DNA of 64,000 nt from Bacillaceae bacterium (GCA_017656265.1 JACDOD010000006.1:62001-126000), one strand, 5' to 3'; positions 19,244-34,240 are shown, numbered from the stretch's first letter. Numbers and translations: made by a program. The notes: generated by a model from the letters alone, not told the origin.

Positions 19244-19795
19244 ATGTTTCTACATTTGCTTGGGGAGTGGCTGACCTATTCATTAATGGCAATAGCCCTG
19301 GGAATGGATGCCTTTTCAGTGAGCCTTGGCTTTGGCATGGCAGCCCTTCGGTTAAGAAAAATTTTTTTGATTGGTCTCCTAGTAGGGGTCTTCCATATTG
19401 TTATGCCCTTTATGGGCATGGTTGTGGGCCAGATGATTTCCAGGCAGTTTGGGGAGTTTGCTGCCTTTCTGGGTGGGATTCTGTTAATGGTCCTTGGAAT
19501 GCAGATGTTTATCTCCTCATTCTCCAGCGAACAATCCCAGCCGTTAACCGATAAATTCGGGGTGTTGCTGTTTGCTTTCACCGTCAGCCTGGATAGTTTT
19601 TCAATAGGCTTAAGTCTGGGGATGTTTGGCATCAAAGCTATTTTTGCTTTGTTTCTGTTTGGAAGTGCCAGCGCCATATTAACCTGGATGGGGTTTCTGC
19701 TGGCAAGAAGGGTCAGCCATTTATTTGGCGCATACAGTGAGATACTGGGGGGCAGCATTCTCTTTGCGTTCGGATTAAAACTGCTGCTCGCTTGA
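19244..19795 (+). CDS. mntP: Manganese efflux pump MntP (YwlD-type)
   Basis: 183 residues, six predicted membrane helices in two three-helix repeats. Exports Mn2+ from the cytoplasm. Each repeat has an acidic residue in a helix: GMDAFSVSLGFG in the first and SLDSFSIGLSLG in the second, the pattern needed for metal transport. ATG 19244 has GGGGAGG 8 nt upstream; a longer reading from 19211 would add a non-membrane lead without an SD. Same position as ywlD in B. subtilis. Confidence 0.92.
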   Translation: MFLHLLGEWLTYSLMAIALGMDAFSVSLGFGMAALRLRKIFLIGLLVGVFHIVMPFMGMVVGQMISRQFGEFAAFLGGILLMVLGMQMFISSFSSEQSQPLTDKFGVLLFAFTVSLDSFSIGLSLGMFGIKAIFALFLFGSASAILTWMGFLLARRVSHLFGAYSEILGGSILFAFGLKLLLA

Positions 19796-19822
19796 TTAAA
19801 ACTGACTCTATTGGATAAAACA

Positions 19823-19855
19823 GGCTCCGGATCAGTCCGGAGTCTTTTCTATTTT
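19823..19855 (+). terminator. Terminator after mntP
   Basis: GGCTCCGGA (19823-19831) pairs with TCCGGAGTC (19836-19844, one G-T pair), followed by TTTTCTATTTTT. Confidence 0.82.
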
Positions 19856-19915
19856 TGGTTTTCCTATTTTATTTATGATATAGTTTTCCTTAGAAAGAAT
19901 GCGGAGGTCAGGGGA

Positions 19916-20536
19916 ATGAAGATAAAGATTTTATTTGTTTGCACAGGAAATACATGCAGAAGTCCAATGGCTGAAGCGGTGTTAAAACACAAGTCTGATC
20001 AATTTGACGTACAGTCTGCGGGGATTTTTGCCCAAAAAGGGGCTTATGCTTCTAAGGGAACAAAGGATGTTCTCCAGAATAAGGGGATTTCCATTCGGCA
20101 TCAGTCTCAGCCGGTCACAGCAGAATTAATTGAATGGGCTGACTATATTCTGACCATGACTTCCCAGCACAAACAGATGCTGATTTCTCAATATGAAGAA
20201 GCACAGCCCAAAACATATACTCTGAAGGAGTTTGTCAACGAACAGCAGGCCGGCATCTGGGAGCAGCTCAAAAAGGCCTATACAGCACTTGAGGAGAAAA
20301 AACTCAAATTTATATCTGAAAAACGAGATCAATTAAAAGAAGAGGATCTGCAGCAACAATTGATCGAGTACACGCAGGATGAAATTCAGTCAATTCGCAG
20401 CCTGGAAGCTCAGCTGGAAAGCCTCGATATACAGGATCCCATCGGAGGCAATTTTGACGTATATATGAAAACCTTTCAAGAAGTAGAAAAAAATATTGAA
20501 CTTCTCATCAAAAAATTGGACAATAAAGAAAAGTAG
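19916..20536 (+). CDS. ywlE: Protein arginine phosphatase YwlE with central insertion
   Basis: 206 residues against about 150 for B. subtilis YwlE. LMW-PTP fold enzyme that removes phosphate from arginine, countering the McsB kinase that marks proteins for ClpCP. The catalytic loop CTGNTCRS has Cys9 and Arg15, and Thr13 matches the Thr that gives phosphoarginine specificity. The general acid is Asp174 in [10 protein letters not shown]. About 60 extra residues (roughly 110-172) rich in Glu, Gln and Lys lie between LKEF and that Asp loop and look helical or coiled-coil. No frameshift is involved. GGAGGTCAGGGGA precedes ATG 19916. Confidence 0.9.
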   Translation: MKIKILFVCTGNTCRSPMAEAVLKHKSDQFDVQSAGIFAQKGAYASKGTKDVLQNKGISIRHQSQPVTAELIEWADYILTMTSQHKQMLISQYEEAQPKTYTLKEFVNEQQAGIWEQLKKAYTALEEKKLKFISEKRDQLKEEDLQQQLIEYTQDEIQSIRSLEAQLESLDIQDPIGGNFDVYMKTFQEVEKNIELLIKKLDNKEK

Positions 20537-20556
20537 GAATATCAGGGGGGAATACA

Positions 20557-21849
20557 ATGGAAAAGAAACACCGCTTCAGTCTGCGGATCAAACTTGTAAT
20601 ATTCACAACCGTTCTTGCTCTTATTACATACAGCACAAGTGCTTTTTTTATTTATGTGCTTTATGAACAATTCAAGGGGATTTTGGGGTTATCTGAAGAA
20701 GTATATACCTCGATCATTTTATTGCTGGGGATTATCTGGTCTGGGATTCTTGCTTATTTCGCCGCAGGATTAATTACGAAGCCGCTCATGAAGCTTCAGG
20801 AGGTAGCCAATGAGGCGGCTGAAGGACATATTCAGGCAGATGTAGAAGTGTCCCGATCTGATGACGAAATCCGTTCACTGGGTCTAGCTTTTAACACCAT
20901 GTTAAAAAGCCTGCGGGATATTATCCGAAATATTGATCAGAACTTTGACCAGACAAACGAATCTGTCCAAAAAATCAAGGAAGCGACAGCCAGAGCTGCT
21001 GAGCAGGCTAACGCAATTGGTCATACCATTGGGGAAATTGCGACAGGTGCAGAAAATTCCACATCGGCTATTTTGCAGACAGCCGAATCAATGGAGGAAT
21101 CTACCCGCCTGGCCGGTGAAGTGCAGGAGAAGGCGAAACATTCCCAGGAACTTTCCCAGGGGATGCTCGACACGCTAAATCAATCCAAAGCAGTTATTCA
21201 AAAACTGGTGGAAAGCGTACAAAATATCGCGAAGGAACAGGAATACTCGCTGGAAGCTGTTGAACGGCTTGAAACGAATGCCATTGAGGTAGAAAAAATT
21301 ATTTCACTCGTCGGGGATATTGCTGAACAGACGAATCTGCTGGCATTAAATGCATCCATCGAAGCAGCAAGGGCCGGGGAACATGGCCAGGGCTTTGCCG
21401 TTGTAGCTGATGAGGTGCGCAAGCTGGCTGATGAAAGTGCTACAGCTGTTCAGGGAATAGCTGAACTGATCAACAACATTCAAAATGATATTGGTCAAGT
21501 GGTTGAACGTATTCAAACACAGGTGGATTTTGCCCGCAAAGAAGCAGAAAAAGGGCAGGAAACCAATGAAGCTATTGAAAAAATGTCTGCTTCCGTTAAT
21601 GAAGTGGCGGATATGGTTGCGCATATTTCCGGCCTGATGGATCAACAATTAAAAACGATGGAAGCAACTTCTCAGCAGTCCCAGGAAGTATCGGCCATTG
21701 CCGAAGAAACAACCGCAGGAACTGAAGAAGTCAGTGCTTCCATTCATGAACAAAACTCACTCATTGAAAACATTAATGACATGGCGAATGAATTGGAAAG
21801 ACAGGCAAAAATGCTGAAAAAACAAATTCAAAAGTTTAATCTGGATTAG
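20557..21849 (+). CDS. Methyl-accepting chemotaxis protein lacking an extracellular sensor domain
   Basis: 430 residues. Two membrane helices (about 12-35 and 50-74) are joined by only about 15 residues, so there is no ligand-binding domain outside the cell. A HAMP domain follows (about 72-125, [19 protein letters not shown]), then the methyl-accepting coiled coil with the conserved tip [36 protein letters not shown]. It would couple to CheA/CheW and might sense membrane state, pH or an internal cue. ATG 20557 has a GGGGGG-type SD. It lies between ywlE and rpiB, an insertion relative to B. subtilis. Confidence 0.93.
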   Translation: MEKKHRFSLRIKLVIFTTVLALITYSTSAFFIYVLYEQFKGILGLSEEVYTSIILLLGIIWSGILAYFAAGLITKPLMKLQEVANEAAEGHIQADVEVSRSDDEIRSLGLAFNTMLKSLRDIIRNIDQNFDQTNESVQKIKEATARAAEQANAIGHTIGEIATGAENSTSAILQTAESMEESTRLAGEVQEKAKHSQELSQGMLDTLNQSKAVIQKLVESVQNIAKEQEYSLEAVERLETNAIEVEKIISLVGDIAEQTNLLALNASIEAARAGEHGQGFAVVADEVRKLADESATAVQGIAELINNIQNDIGQVVERIQTQVDFARKEAEKGQETNEAIEKMSASVNEVADMVAHISGLMDQQLKTMEATSQQSQEVSAIAEETTAGTEEVSASIHEQNSLIENINDMANELERQAKMLKKQIQKFNLD

Positions 21850-21932
21850 GAAGTAAACGATGAACTGTTCGTATACAAAAGGCAGTTCATAGAATAGGAT
21901 AAAAGACATCAAAAGAGGAGCGTGTATCATCC

Positions 21933-22373
21933 ATGAAAATTGTACTGGCATCTGACCATGGCGGCTTTCAGCTGCGTCAGGAAATTAAAAGTTTGTTGGA
22001 CGAAATGAATATTTCCTATGAGGATATGGGCTGTGAATGTGAAGATTCTGTTGACTATCCTGACTACGGAATTCCTGCTGCTGAACGGGTAGCTAATGGT
22101 GAATTTGATCTGGGAATTTTAATCTGCGGAACAGGTATTGGCATGTCGATTGCTGCCAATAAAGTAAAAGGAGTCCGCTGTGCCCTTGTCCATGACGTAT
22201 TCAGTGCGAAAGCCACAAGAGAACACAATAACTCCAACATGATTGCTCTAGGAGGACGTGTAGTTGGACCCGGTCTAGCAAGGGAAATTGTCAAAGCCTG
22301 GCTGGAAGCGGAGTATGAAGGCGGCCGCCACGAACGCCGAATCGGCAAAATTGCAGACTACGAAAATCAATAA
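21933..22373 (+). CDS. rpiB: Ribose-5-phosphate isomerase B
   Basis: 146 residues. Interconverts ribose-5-phosphate and ribulose-5-phosphate. RpiB/LacAB family motifs: KIVLASDHGGFQLRQ, DYPDYGIPAAE, LICGTGIGMSIAANKVKGVRCA (catalytic Cys and anion hole) and EHNNSNMIALGGR. AGAGGAG lies 12 nt before the ATG, a long gap, but no better start is available. Equivalent of ywlF. Confidence 0.95.
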   Translation: MKIVLASDHGGFQLRQEIKSLLDEMNISYEDMGCECEDSVDYPDYGIPAAERVANGEFDLGILICGTGIGMSIAANKVKGVRCALVHDVFSAKATREHNNSNMIALGGRVVGPGLAREIVKAWLEAEYEGGRHERRIGKIADYENQ

Positions 22374-22406
22374 CCGCCAAATAGCGATCTGCAAAGGAAT
22401 GAACGG

Positions 22407-22451
22407 AAAACATCCATTCCCTCCTTTCGTGAATGGAGGCATGGATGTTTT
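22407..22451 (+). terminator. Terminator after rpiB
   Basis: AAAACATCCAT (22407-22417) pairs with ATGGATGTTTT (22441-22451), with CCTCC/GGAGG inside, ending in TTTTC. Confidence 0.8.
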
Positions 22452-22575
22452 CATGTGAAAAGGCAACCCAGGAGAAGGGAATCTCCCTCATCTTCTTTTT
22501 ATTTTATGACATACTATTCATAAGTTTAGTTCTGAAAGCTTTTGGTGTCAGGAGACACCATTTGAGGGGGCATGA

Positions 22576-23160
22576 ATGATGGCCGAAATAAATGCCAGTG
22601 AAGTTCGCCGGCATATTCGGGAGATCCTGGAAGAATGGGTTTCCCTGAATCAACTAAAAAAAGGAATGTTGGTTGTCATTGGCTGTTCCACCAGTGAAAT
22701 AGCTGGTCAGCGTATTGGGACTTCCGGAAGCAATGATCTGGCAGCTGTTTTATTTTCTGAACTGGAATGGCTGAGAGATCAAACAGGGGTTTCTCTGGCC
22801 TTCCAGGGATGCGAGCATATCAATCGGGCCCTGGTGGTGGAAAGGGAAACGATGGAACGCAAAAATCTGAATCAGGTGACCGTTGTACCGATTCCTGGTG
22901 CAGGAGGATCCATGGCTGCCTATGCCTATCAGCACATGCAAGATCCAGTGATGGTGGAACATATTCAGGCAGATGCTGGACTTGATATCGGTGACACGTT
23001 TATCGGCATGCATCTGAAACCGGTTGTGGTTCCTCTCCGATTCAAACGCAAAAATATCGGACATGCCCATGTGACAGCTGCATTTACCCGTCCGAAACTC
23101 ATCGGTGGAGAACGGGCTGTATACTCAAAGGAAAAAGCGTATGATACAACCTGTGATTAA
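22576..23160 (+). CDS. ywlG: UPF0340 protein YwlG
   Basis: 194 residues. UPF0340/DUF436 family, function unknown. Recognised by VVIGCSTSEIAGQRIGTSGS, FQGCEHINRALVVER, VPIPGAGGSMAAYAY and DIGDTFIGMHLKPVVVPLR. No membrane segment or signal peptide. Two ATGs (22576 and 22579) are both compatible with GAGGGG upstream. It keeps the conserved slot between rpiB and glyA. Confidence 0.92.
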   Translation: MMAEINASEVRRHIREILEEWVSLNQLKKGMLVVIGCSTSEIAGQRIGTSGSNDLAAVLFSELEWLRDQTGVSLAFQGCEHINRALVVERETMERKNLNQVTVVPIPGAGGSMAAYAYQHMQDPVMVEHIQADAGLDIGDTFIGMHLKPVVVPLRFKRKNIGHAHVTAAFTRPKLIGGERAVYSKEKAYDTTCD

Positions 23161-23187
23161 GGTGTAAAAGTAAAGGGAGGAATGAAG

Positions 23188-24423
23188 ATGGACCATTTAA
23201 AAAAAGTTGACCCAGAAATCTTTGAATCCGTAGAAAAGGAAAAAAAGCGCCAGCAGAATAACATTGAGCTGATCGCTTCCGAAAACTTTGTATCCAGAGC
23301 TGTCATGGAAGCTGCAGGTTCCGTATTAACGAATAAATATGCAGAAGGATACCCTGGACGCCGTTACTATGGCGGATGTGAATTCGTGGACGAAGCGGAA
23401 AACTATGCCCGTGAACGTGCGAAAGAATTGTTTGGGGCAGATCATGCTAACGTACAGCCTCACTCCGGAGCCCAGGCAAATATGGCGGTATATTTTGCCG
23501 TATTGGAACCAGGTGATACGGTATTAGGCATGAATTTAAGCCATGGCGGTCACTTAACCCACGGAAGCCCGGTAAATTTCAGCGGTACCCTGTATAACTT
23601 TGAAGAATACGGTGTAGATGCTGAAACTGAACAAATCGATTACGACGTCGTTTTGGAAAAAGCAAAAGAAGTGAAGCCAAAACTGATTGTAGCCGGTGCC
23701 AGCGCCTATCCGCGCACCATTGATTTCAAAAAGTTCCGTGAAATTGCTGATGAAGTGGGCGCTTACTTAATGGTGGATATGGCACACATCGCCGGACTTG
23801 TGGCAACAGGATTGCATCCTAATCCGGTTCCGCATGCTCATTTTGTGACCACCACTACCCACAAAACCCTGCGCGGACCTCGCGGCGGTATGATTTTATG
23901 TAAAGAAGAATTCGCGAAGAAAATTGATAAATCCGTATTTCCTGGCATGCAGGGCGGGCCGTTAATGCACATCATTGCTGCTAAAGCAGTAGCCCTTAAA
24001 GAGGCCCTGTCCGATGACTTTAAAACATATACAAAAAACATTGTGGACAACGCGAAACGTCTGGGTGAAGCTTTGACTAAAGAAGGAATCCGAATCGTAT
24101 CTGGCGGTACTGACAACCACCTGCTGCTGCTGGACGTCCGTTCCCTCGGGCTTACAGGTAAGGTTGCAGAAGAAGCCCTGGACCGAATCGGTATTACGGT
24201 AAACAAAAATACTATTCCTTTTGATCCGGAAAGCCCATTTGTAACCAGTGGTATCCGAATCGGTACAGCAGCGGTTACAACCCGCGGTTTCGGCCTGGAA
24301 GAAATGGATGAAATCGGATCCATTATTGCCTTCACTCTGAAAAACCATGAAGATGAAGAAAAAATGATAGAAGCGAAGGAACGGGTACACAACCTGACAA
24401 AACGTTTCCCATTATATGAATAA
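23188..24423 (+). CDS. glyA: Serine hydroxymethyltransferase
   Basis: 411 residues. PLP enzyme converting serine and tetrahydrofolate to glycine and methylene-THF, the main source of one-carbon units. The Schiff-base residue is Lys226 in [43 protein letters not shown] and [10 protein letters not shown] are family motifs. AAGGGAGG (23173-23180) is 7 nt from ATG 23188 and only 1 nt from ATG 23182, so the later start is used. Ends with a strong terminator. Confidence 0.97.
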   Translation: MDHLKKVDPEIFESVEKEKKRQQNNIELIASENFVSRAVMEAAGSVLTNKYAEGYPGRRYYGGCEFVDEAENYARERAKELFGADHANVQPHSGAQANMAVYFAVLEPGDTVLGMNLSHGGHLTHGSPVNFSGTLYNFEEYGVDAETEQIDYDVVLEKAKEVKPKLIVAGASAYPRTIDFKKFREIADEVGAYLMVDMAHIAGLVATGLHPNPVPHAHFVTTTTHKTLRGPRGGMILCKEEFAKKIDKSVFPGMQGGPLMHIIAAKAVALKEALSDDFKTYTKNIVDNAKRLGEALTKEGIRIVSGGTDNHLLLLDVRSLGLTGKVAEEALDRIGITVNKNTIPFDPESPFVTSGIRIGTAAVTTRGFGLEEMDEIGSIIAFTLKNHEDEEKMIEAKERVHNLTKRFPLYE

Positions 24424-24426
24424 TCG

Positions 24427-24473
24427 AAAAGGACTGGCCATTTCAGCTAAAGAATCGGGCCAGTCCTTTTTTT
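24427..24473 (+). terminator. Terminator after glyA
   Basis: AAAAGGACTGGCC (24427-24439) pairs with GGCCAGTCCTTTT (24458-24470), with seven T in all. Confidence 0.92.
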
Positions 24474-24570
24474 GGAATCAGCCTTATCATGTAATAGTTA
24501 TACGTGGTGACGGATGGTTATGAGATGCTCGATAAGAGGGTAAAAGATGGGAAGATCTGCAATCCTCACC

Positions 24571-24599
24571 TTGCAAGTCGATTCGTTATTCAGTACAAT
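24571..24599 (+). promoter_or_regulatory. upp promoter
   Basis: TTGCAA (24571-24576), 17 nt, TACAAT (24594-24599). The short leader shows no PyrR-type attenuator. Confidence 0.7.
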
Positions 24600-24637
24600 T
24601 TTAAAGATGTGAATTTTTGAAAAGGAGAGATCGGCTC

Positions 24638-25267
24638 ATGGGAAAAGTCTATGTATTTGATCATCCACTCATTCAGCATAAGTTAACATTTATTCGTGAT
24701 AAAAGCACCGGAACGAAAGAGTTTCGTGAATTAGTTGATGAAGTTGCAACATTAATGGCTTTTGAGATTACACGAGACCTTCCTCTTCAGGAAGTAACCA
24801 TTGAAACTCCTGTATCCTCCGCAAAATCCAAAGTATTGTCCGGGAAAAAGCTTGGCCTTATTCCAATATTGCGCGCCGGTTTAGGGATGGTGGACGGAAT
24901 TCTAAAATTAATTCCTGCGGCGAAAGTAGGACATGTCGGATTGTATCGTGACCCGGATACCTTAAAGCCTGTTGAATATTATGTCAAACTTCCTTCTGAT
25001 ATTGAAGAGCGCGAGCTGATCGTCATTGATCCAATGCTGGCTACAGGCGGATCTGCTAATGAAGCGATTCACGTACTGAAAAAGCGTGGAGCCAAACAAA
25101 TTCGCTTAATGTGCCTGATTGCTGCACCAGAAGGCGTAGAAGCTGTGAAGAAGGAACATCCAGATGTAGACATTTATCTGGCCGCACTGGATGAAAAGTT
25201 AAATGAAAAAGGCTATATTGTTCCAGGACTGGGCGATGCTGGTGATCGTCTGTTTGGAACGAAGTAA
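24638..25267 (+). CDS. upp: Uracil phosphoribosyltransferase
   Basis: 209 residues, the usual length. Makes UMP from uracil and PRPP (salvage). The PRPP loop is [12 protein letters not shown]; the uracil site lies in the C-terminal [16 protein letters not shown], and [11 protein letters not shown] is conserved. AAAGGAGAG lies about 9 nt before ATG 24638. The stop codon overlaps an ATG of the mnaA frame, and mnaA starts 14 nt later, so both are probably co-transcribed. Confidence 0.97.
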   Translation: MGKVYVFDHPLIQHKLTFIRDKSTGTKEFRELVDEVATLMAFEITRDLPLQEVTIETPVSSAKSKVLSGKKLGLIPILRAGLGMVDGILKLIPAAKVGHVGLYRDPDTLKPVEYYVKLPSDIEERELIVIDPMLATGGSANEAIHVLKKRGAKQIRLMCLIAAPEGVEAVKKEHPDVDIYLAALDEKLNEKGYIVPGLGDAGDRLFGTK

Positions 25268-25281
25268 TGGGAGTGAATGAA

Positions 25282-26427
25282 ATGTCCCAGCGTCTCAAAA
25301 TCATGACTATTTTTGGAACGAGACCGGAAGCAATTAAAATGGCGCCCCTTGTACTAGAGCTCAAAAAACGGGATAACGAATTTGAACCGATTGTTACAGT
25401 GACGGCTCAGCACCGGGAAATGCTGGATCAGGTTCTGAAAATTTTTGATATCCAGCCTGACTATGACTTAAATATTATGAAGCAGCGCCAGTCCCTTGCT
25501 GAAATCACTACAAGGGCACTCGAAGGCTTGGACCAGGTTATGAAAGAAACCAGTCCAGATATGGTGCTGGTTCATGGTGATACAACAACCACTTTTGTCG
25601 CGAGTCTCGCTGCTTTCTACAATCAGATTCCTGTCGGGCATGTGGAAGCCGGACTTCGGACATGGAATAAATATTCCCCATTCCCGGAAGAAATGAATCG
25701 GCAGCTTACCGGAGTGATCGCCGATTTGCATTTTGCTCCCACTGAAAAGGCGAAGGAGAATCTATTGAAAGAAAATAAACCGGAAGAACAGATTTTCGTC
25801 ACCGGAAATACAGCTATAGATGCTCTGAAAACAACTGTTTCAGAAGAATATTCCCATTCAGTTCTGCAAAGAGCAGGGGGAAGAAGGCTTGTTTTAATGA
25901 CGGCTCATCGCCGAGAAAACCTCGGGGACAAAATGCAGCAAATGTTCCGTGCCATTAGACGCCTGGCTGATGAACATGAAGACATCGAAGTCGTCTATCC
26001 GGTTCATTTAAATCCGACAGTCCAGGAAACAGCCCAATCGATTTTGGGGAACCATGACCGGATTCAATTGATTGATCCTCTGGAAGTGATTGATTTTCAT
26101 AATTTTGCGTCTCGGGCCCATCTGATTTTAACCGATTCAGGAGGCATTCAGGAAGAGGCGCCATCCCTTGGAGTTCCCGTGCTTGTGCTTCGGGATACAA
26201 CGGAACGGCCGGAAGGAATCGAGGCTGGAACACTGAAGCTTGCAGGTACGGAGGAAGAAACCATTTTTCAGCTGGCCCATGAATTATTGACGAATGAACA
26301 GGAATACGAAAAAATGGCCAAAGCGTCCAATCCATATGGTGACGGACAGGCATCCAGCAGAATTGCAGACGCCATTCTATATTATTTTCATCAAACGAGC
26401 GAAAAGCCATCCCCCTTCAAGCCATAA
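25282..26427 (+). CDS. mnaA: UDP-N-acetylglucosamine 2-epimerase (non-hydrolysing)
   Basis: 381 residues. Interconverts UDP-GlcNAc and UDP-ManNAc, supplying ManNAc for the teichoic acid linkage unit. WecB/MnaA motifs: MTIFGTRPEAIKMAPLV, VHGDTTTTFVASLAAFY, GHVEAGLRT, PFPEEMNRQLTG, TAHRRENLG, LTDSGGIQEEAPSLGVPVLVLRDTTERPE. GGGAGTG sits 6 nt before ATG 25282. Equivalent of B. subtilis mnaA/yvyH, which is not adjacent to upp there. Confidence 0.95.
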   Translation: MSQRLKIMTIFGTRPEAIKMAPLVLELKKRDNEFEPIVTVTAQHREMLDQVLKIFDIQPDYDLNIMKQRQSLAEITTRALEGLDQVMKETSPDMVLVHGDTTTTFVASLAAFYNQIPVGHVEAGLRTWNKYSPFPEEMNRQLTGVIADLHFAPTEKAKENLLKENKPEEQIFVTGNTAIDALKTTVSEEYSHSVLQRAGGRRLVLMTAHRRENLGDKMQQMFRAIRRLADEHEDIEVVYPVHLNPTVQETAQSILGNHDRIQLIDPLEVIDFHNFASRAHLILTDSGGIQEEAPSLGVPVLVLRDTTERPEGIEAGTLKLAGTEEETIFQLAHELLTNEQEYEKMAKASNPYGDGQASSRIADAILYYFHQTSEKPSPFKP

Positions 26428-26443
26428 GGGAGGGTGGTTTTTT
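26407..26443 (+). terminator. Terminator overlapping the mnaA stop codon
   Basis: CCATCCCCCTT (26407-26417) pairs with AAGGGAGGGTGG (26426-26437) with one bulge, then six T; the stem begins inside the last codons. Confidence 0.85.
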
Positions 26444-26683
26444 CTTATATAATATAAAAGCAGCGCGAATCACGATCGAGTTCAGCTGAATCCCGATAAA
26501 TCACTAAATCGGGTCCATCTTTATAAAGATTCCTCTTTATCTTTTTTCAAACCACTTCTCATACGTGCTTCTTTTTAGTCTTCCATTTGCATTTATGATT
26601 TTGAAAGGAATATCCCTGATTTCTTTACATGGATCTGTTTAATTTTGCTTAAACTAAAAAGAAAAAAATGGGACGGGATTGAA

Positions 26684-28855
26684 GTGAGCAAAAAATGGAT
26701 GGTTCTAGTAATCTTAATAGGAGCAGTTTTTTTCAATCAAGAATCAATACATGCTCAGATCCTCAAAGACAAAATGGCAGTAATTGTGGAGGTGGAGGGT
26801 GATCCATATGAACGGAAACAATATATTGAAAACTATCATCCCTTTATTCAGGTGGAATATGTTTACGATACCCTGTTAAATGCCCTTGCGCTGAAGGGAA
26901 AACGGGATGACCTCCTTCAGCTGAGTCAACAGCCCTTTATCAAAGTGATGCACCATGTCCAGACATATCGCGTTCCGGAAACGAAATCCATGCCTTCTTT
27001 AACAGACATCCCCTCTTCTGAACGAAACATTCCTTATACCGGAAAAGGGGTGAAAATCGGGGTAATCGATACTGGAATTGACTACCGCCATCCGGACCTC
27101 CAGAACAATTTTCAGGGTGGGTACGATGTGGTCGATTTTGATGACGATCCAATGGAAACTCTTCCGGCAGAGGGGATGCCCACGATTCATGGCACCCATG
27201 TAACCGGCATTATTGCGGCGAATGGTAAACAAACCGGTGTGGCGCCAGAAGCTGACATATACGGCTATCGTGCCCTGGGACCAGGAGGATTCGGCACTTC
27301 TGTACAGGTTATTGCTGCGCTGGAGAAAGCCGTTGAAGACGGGATGGACATTGTAAACCTCTCCCTTGGAAACAGTGTGAACAGTCCGGACTGGCCAACC
27401 AGTGTTGCCGTCAACAAAGCCATTGAAATGGGCATTACAGTGGTGATTGCAAATGGAAATGATGGACCGGAAAAATGGACGGTTTCCTCCCCGGCTACTG
27501 CTGTTAAAGCCATTTCAGTTGGTGCGTCTGTAGATGAGCTGTCCCTCCCGCTTCTTAACGTTCCTTTTTTTGACAAAACCATTAAGTTGACCCCATTTGC
27601 CGGATCAAAGCCATGGAATCTTCAAAAACCATATAAAATGGAATATGCAGATTTAGGAAAAAAACCCCTTCCTTCATTAGAAGGAAAAATAGCCCTGATT
27701 AAACGGGGAGAAATACCGTTTACCGTAAAAGCGAAAAATGCAGCGGAAGCGGGTGCCGAGGCGGTGATAATTTTTAATCATGAAGACGAAATGTTTCGGG
27801 GCGGGTTGACCGAGGAAGTTCCAATTCCTGTCGTTTCAGTTTCAAAAGAGGATGGAGAATGGCTGATCGAGCATGCTGTTGAATCGGATGAATGGGTTTA
27901 CCCTGGTTATCAGCATATTTCCTATCAATTGGCTGACTTCAGTTCGAAGGGGCCGGTCGTTGTCAACTGGGATATTAAACCGGACCTGGTGGCACCGGGA
28001 GTAAATATCATCAGTACCATTCCAGAGGGGAAATATCAATCTCTTCAGGGCACCAGCATGGCGGCACCGTTCGTTGCCGGAGTTGCCGCCCTGATCAAGG
28101 AAGCCCATCCAGAATGGGGACCTGAAAAAATAAAGGCAGCTTTGCTGACAACAGCCAGACCGTTAGCGAAAGAAGATGGAGATCTATACGCCCCGATTTC
28201 ACAGGGGATGGGAAGAGTTCAGCCAGAAAAAGCCGTCACTCCTCCTTTTCTCATTTATAATAGCCGTCTGACGTTTGGAAAAATCACAGAGGAGAACCCC
28301 ATACACACGGTTCACATCGTGATTGAAAATCTTGAAAATGAAACACAGCGATTTATATTTGAACACCCGGAAAGGCAGAACGGAGTGGTCTGGAATTTGC
28401 CAGGTACCATCTATGTCCCTCCAGGGGAAACCGCAAGCGTTGAAGTAGGTCTGAAAGTTAAACCGGACAGGCTGCAGAATGGACTTCATCAAGGCTGGCT
28501 GACACTGAAAAATGACTATCAAACCATTCAGCTGCCGTATCTGTTTGTCAATAAGACAGCTGATTACCCGAGAGCAGAAGGGCTGGAATTTTCATTTATG
28601 CCTTTGAAACCTGATGAGTACCGGTTTCAGCTTTACCTGCCGGAAGGAGCTGATCAGCTGATCGTTGAATTGTACGACCCTGACACCCTGCGGTATGAAC
28701 AGCGATTAATTTGGGAAAATGGTGTCAGTCCTGGAATGTTTACACAGACGTTTAACCGAAAAAAGCTAAGTCTCAAAGGAGACTATATCATGTTTGTTAA
28801 GGTGTCTGCAGATGCAGAGATAGACTCGGTTTTTTCCCGAATTTATATCGAATAA
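26684..28855 (+). CDS. Secreted subtilisin-family (S8) serine protease, Vpr-like
   Basis: 723 residues from GTG 26684; TTG 26645 would add 13 residues and neither has a strong SD. Layout: signal peptide (about 1-24), I9-type propeptide (about 30-95), then the S8 domain with Asp129 (VIDTGID), His169 (IHGTHVTG) and Ser458 (GTSMAAPF). A PA domain is inserted between His and Ser (about 320-400, EGKIALIKRGEIPFTVKAKNAAEAGAEAVIIFNHE), as in Vpr. Beyond about 530 is a beta-rich C-terminal part without a sorting signal. All catalytic residues are intact, so an active exported protease is expected. It directly precedes the atp operon. Confidence 0.9.
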   Translation: MSKKWMVLVILIGAVFFNQESIHAQILKDKMAVIVEVEGDPYERKQYIENYHPFIQVEYVYDTLLNALALKGKRDDLLQLSQQPFIKVMHHVQTYRVPETKSMPSLTDIPSSERNIPYTGKGVKIGVIDTGIDYRHPDLQNNFQGGYDVVDFDDDPMETLPAEGMPTIHGTHVTGIIAANGKQTGVAPEADIYGYRALGPGGFGTSVQVIAALEKAVEDGMDIVNLSLGNSVNSPDWPTSVAVNKAIEMGITVVIANGNDGPEKWTVSSPATAVKAISVGASVDELSLPLLNVPFFDKTIKLTPFAGSKPWNLQKPYKMEYADLGKKPLPSLEGKIALIKRGEIPFTVKAKNAAEAGAEAVIIFNHEDEMFRGGLTEEVPIPVVSVSKEDGEWLIEHAVESDEWVYPGYQHISYQLADFSSKGPVVVNWDIKPDLVAPGVNIISTIPEGKYQSLQGTSMAAPFVAGVAALIKEAHPEWGPEKIKAALLTTARPLAKEDGDLYAPISQGMGRVQPEKAVTPPFLIYNSRLTFGKITEENPIHTVHIVIENLENETQRFIFEHPERQNGVVWNLPGTIYVPPGETASVEVGLKVKPDRLQNGLHQGWLTLKNDYQTIQLPYLFVNKTADYPRAEGLEFSFMPLKPDEYRFQLYLPEGADQLIVELYDPDTLRYEQRLIWENGVSPGMFTQTFNRKKLSLKGDYIMFVKVSADAEIDSVFSRIYIE

Positions 28856-28884
28856 AGCATGCTCGAATTTTCACAGAAAAGACA

Positions 28885-28913
28885 TTGACAATCATAAACC
28901 CCTATTGTATGCT
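28885..28913 (+). promoter_or_regulatory. atp operon promoter
   Basis: TTGACA (28885-28890, perfect), 17 nt, TATGCT (28908-28913), about 83 nt before atpZ. Confidence 0.75.
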
Positions 28914-28995
28914 AACTTAGTGTGGAATGATAAGGTTTTCACCATGAACAGCTTACTTTGCTCAATGTCCAACAAACTGATTAGGAGCGGTCATT

Positions 28996-29214
28996 TTGAG
29001 TGATAAACAAAATCCTTACCGGGCCATTGCCCTGACCAGCGGCATCGTAGCTCAGCTGTCCGGTGCAACCATCGTTGGGATTTTCATAGGCAGGTGGCTT
29101 GACCAGCATTTTTCCACATCACCTCTTTTTTTGATCATAGGGCTTTTTAGTGGATTAGCCGCCGGTGTTTATGGCACAATCTACTTAGTGAAAAATTACA
29201 CAGGAGATTCATAA
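28996..29214 (+). CDS. atpZ: AtpZ-like small membrane protein
   Basis: 72 residues, TTG start with AGGAG 8 nt upstream. Two membrane helices (about 10-30 and 42-66: VAQLSGATIVGIFIGRWLDQHF, PLFLIIGLFSGLAAGVYGTIYLV). AtpZ is found ahead of AtpI in several Bacillaceae and has been linked with AtpI to Mg2+/Ca2+ transport and F0 assembly. The stop is 2 nt from the atpI GTG. Confidence 0.8.
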   Translation: MSDKQNPYRAIALTSGIVAQLSGATIVGIFIGRWLDQHFSTSPLFLIIGLFSGLAAGVYGTIYLVKNYTGDS

Positions 29215-29216
29215 CC

Positions 29217-30617
<1,401 letters not shown>

Positions 30618-30653
30618 TAGAAAAGGATATTCTGTTGTATGAAAAGTGAACAT

Positions 30654-31803
<1,150 letters not shown>

Positions 31804-31815
31804 TGATAGGGGTGA

Positions 31816-33330
<1,515 letters not shown>

Positions 33331-33355
33331 CGGATTTGAGATGAAAGTCTCTTAA

Positions 33356-34240
<885 letters not shown>

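Noticed and set aside
23838-24392. 184-codon minus-strand ORF inside glyA
   Set aside because: Ser/Arg/Pro-rich shadow of the glyA frame; no independent signals.
24475-24637. PyrR-binding attenuator upstream of upp
   Set aside because: No terminator-antiterminator pair or PyrR loop sequence is visible; a plain promoter at 24571-24599 suffices.
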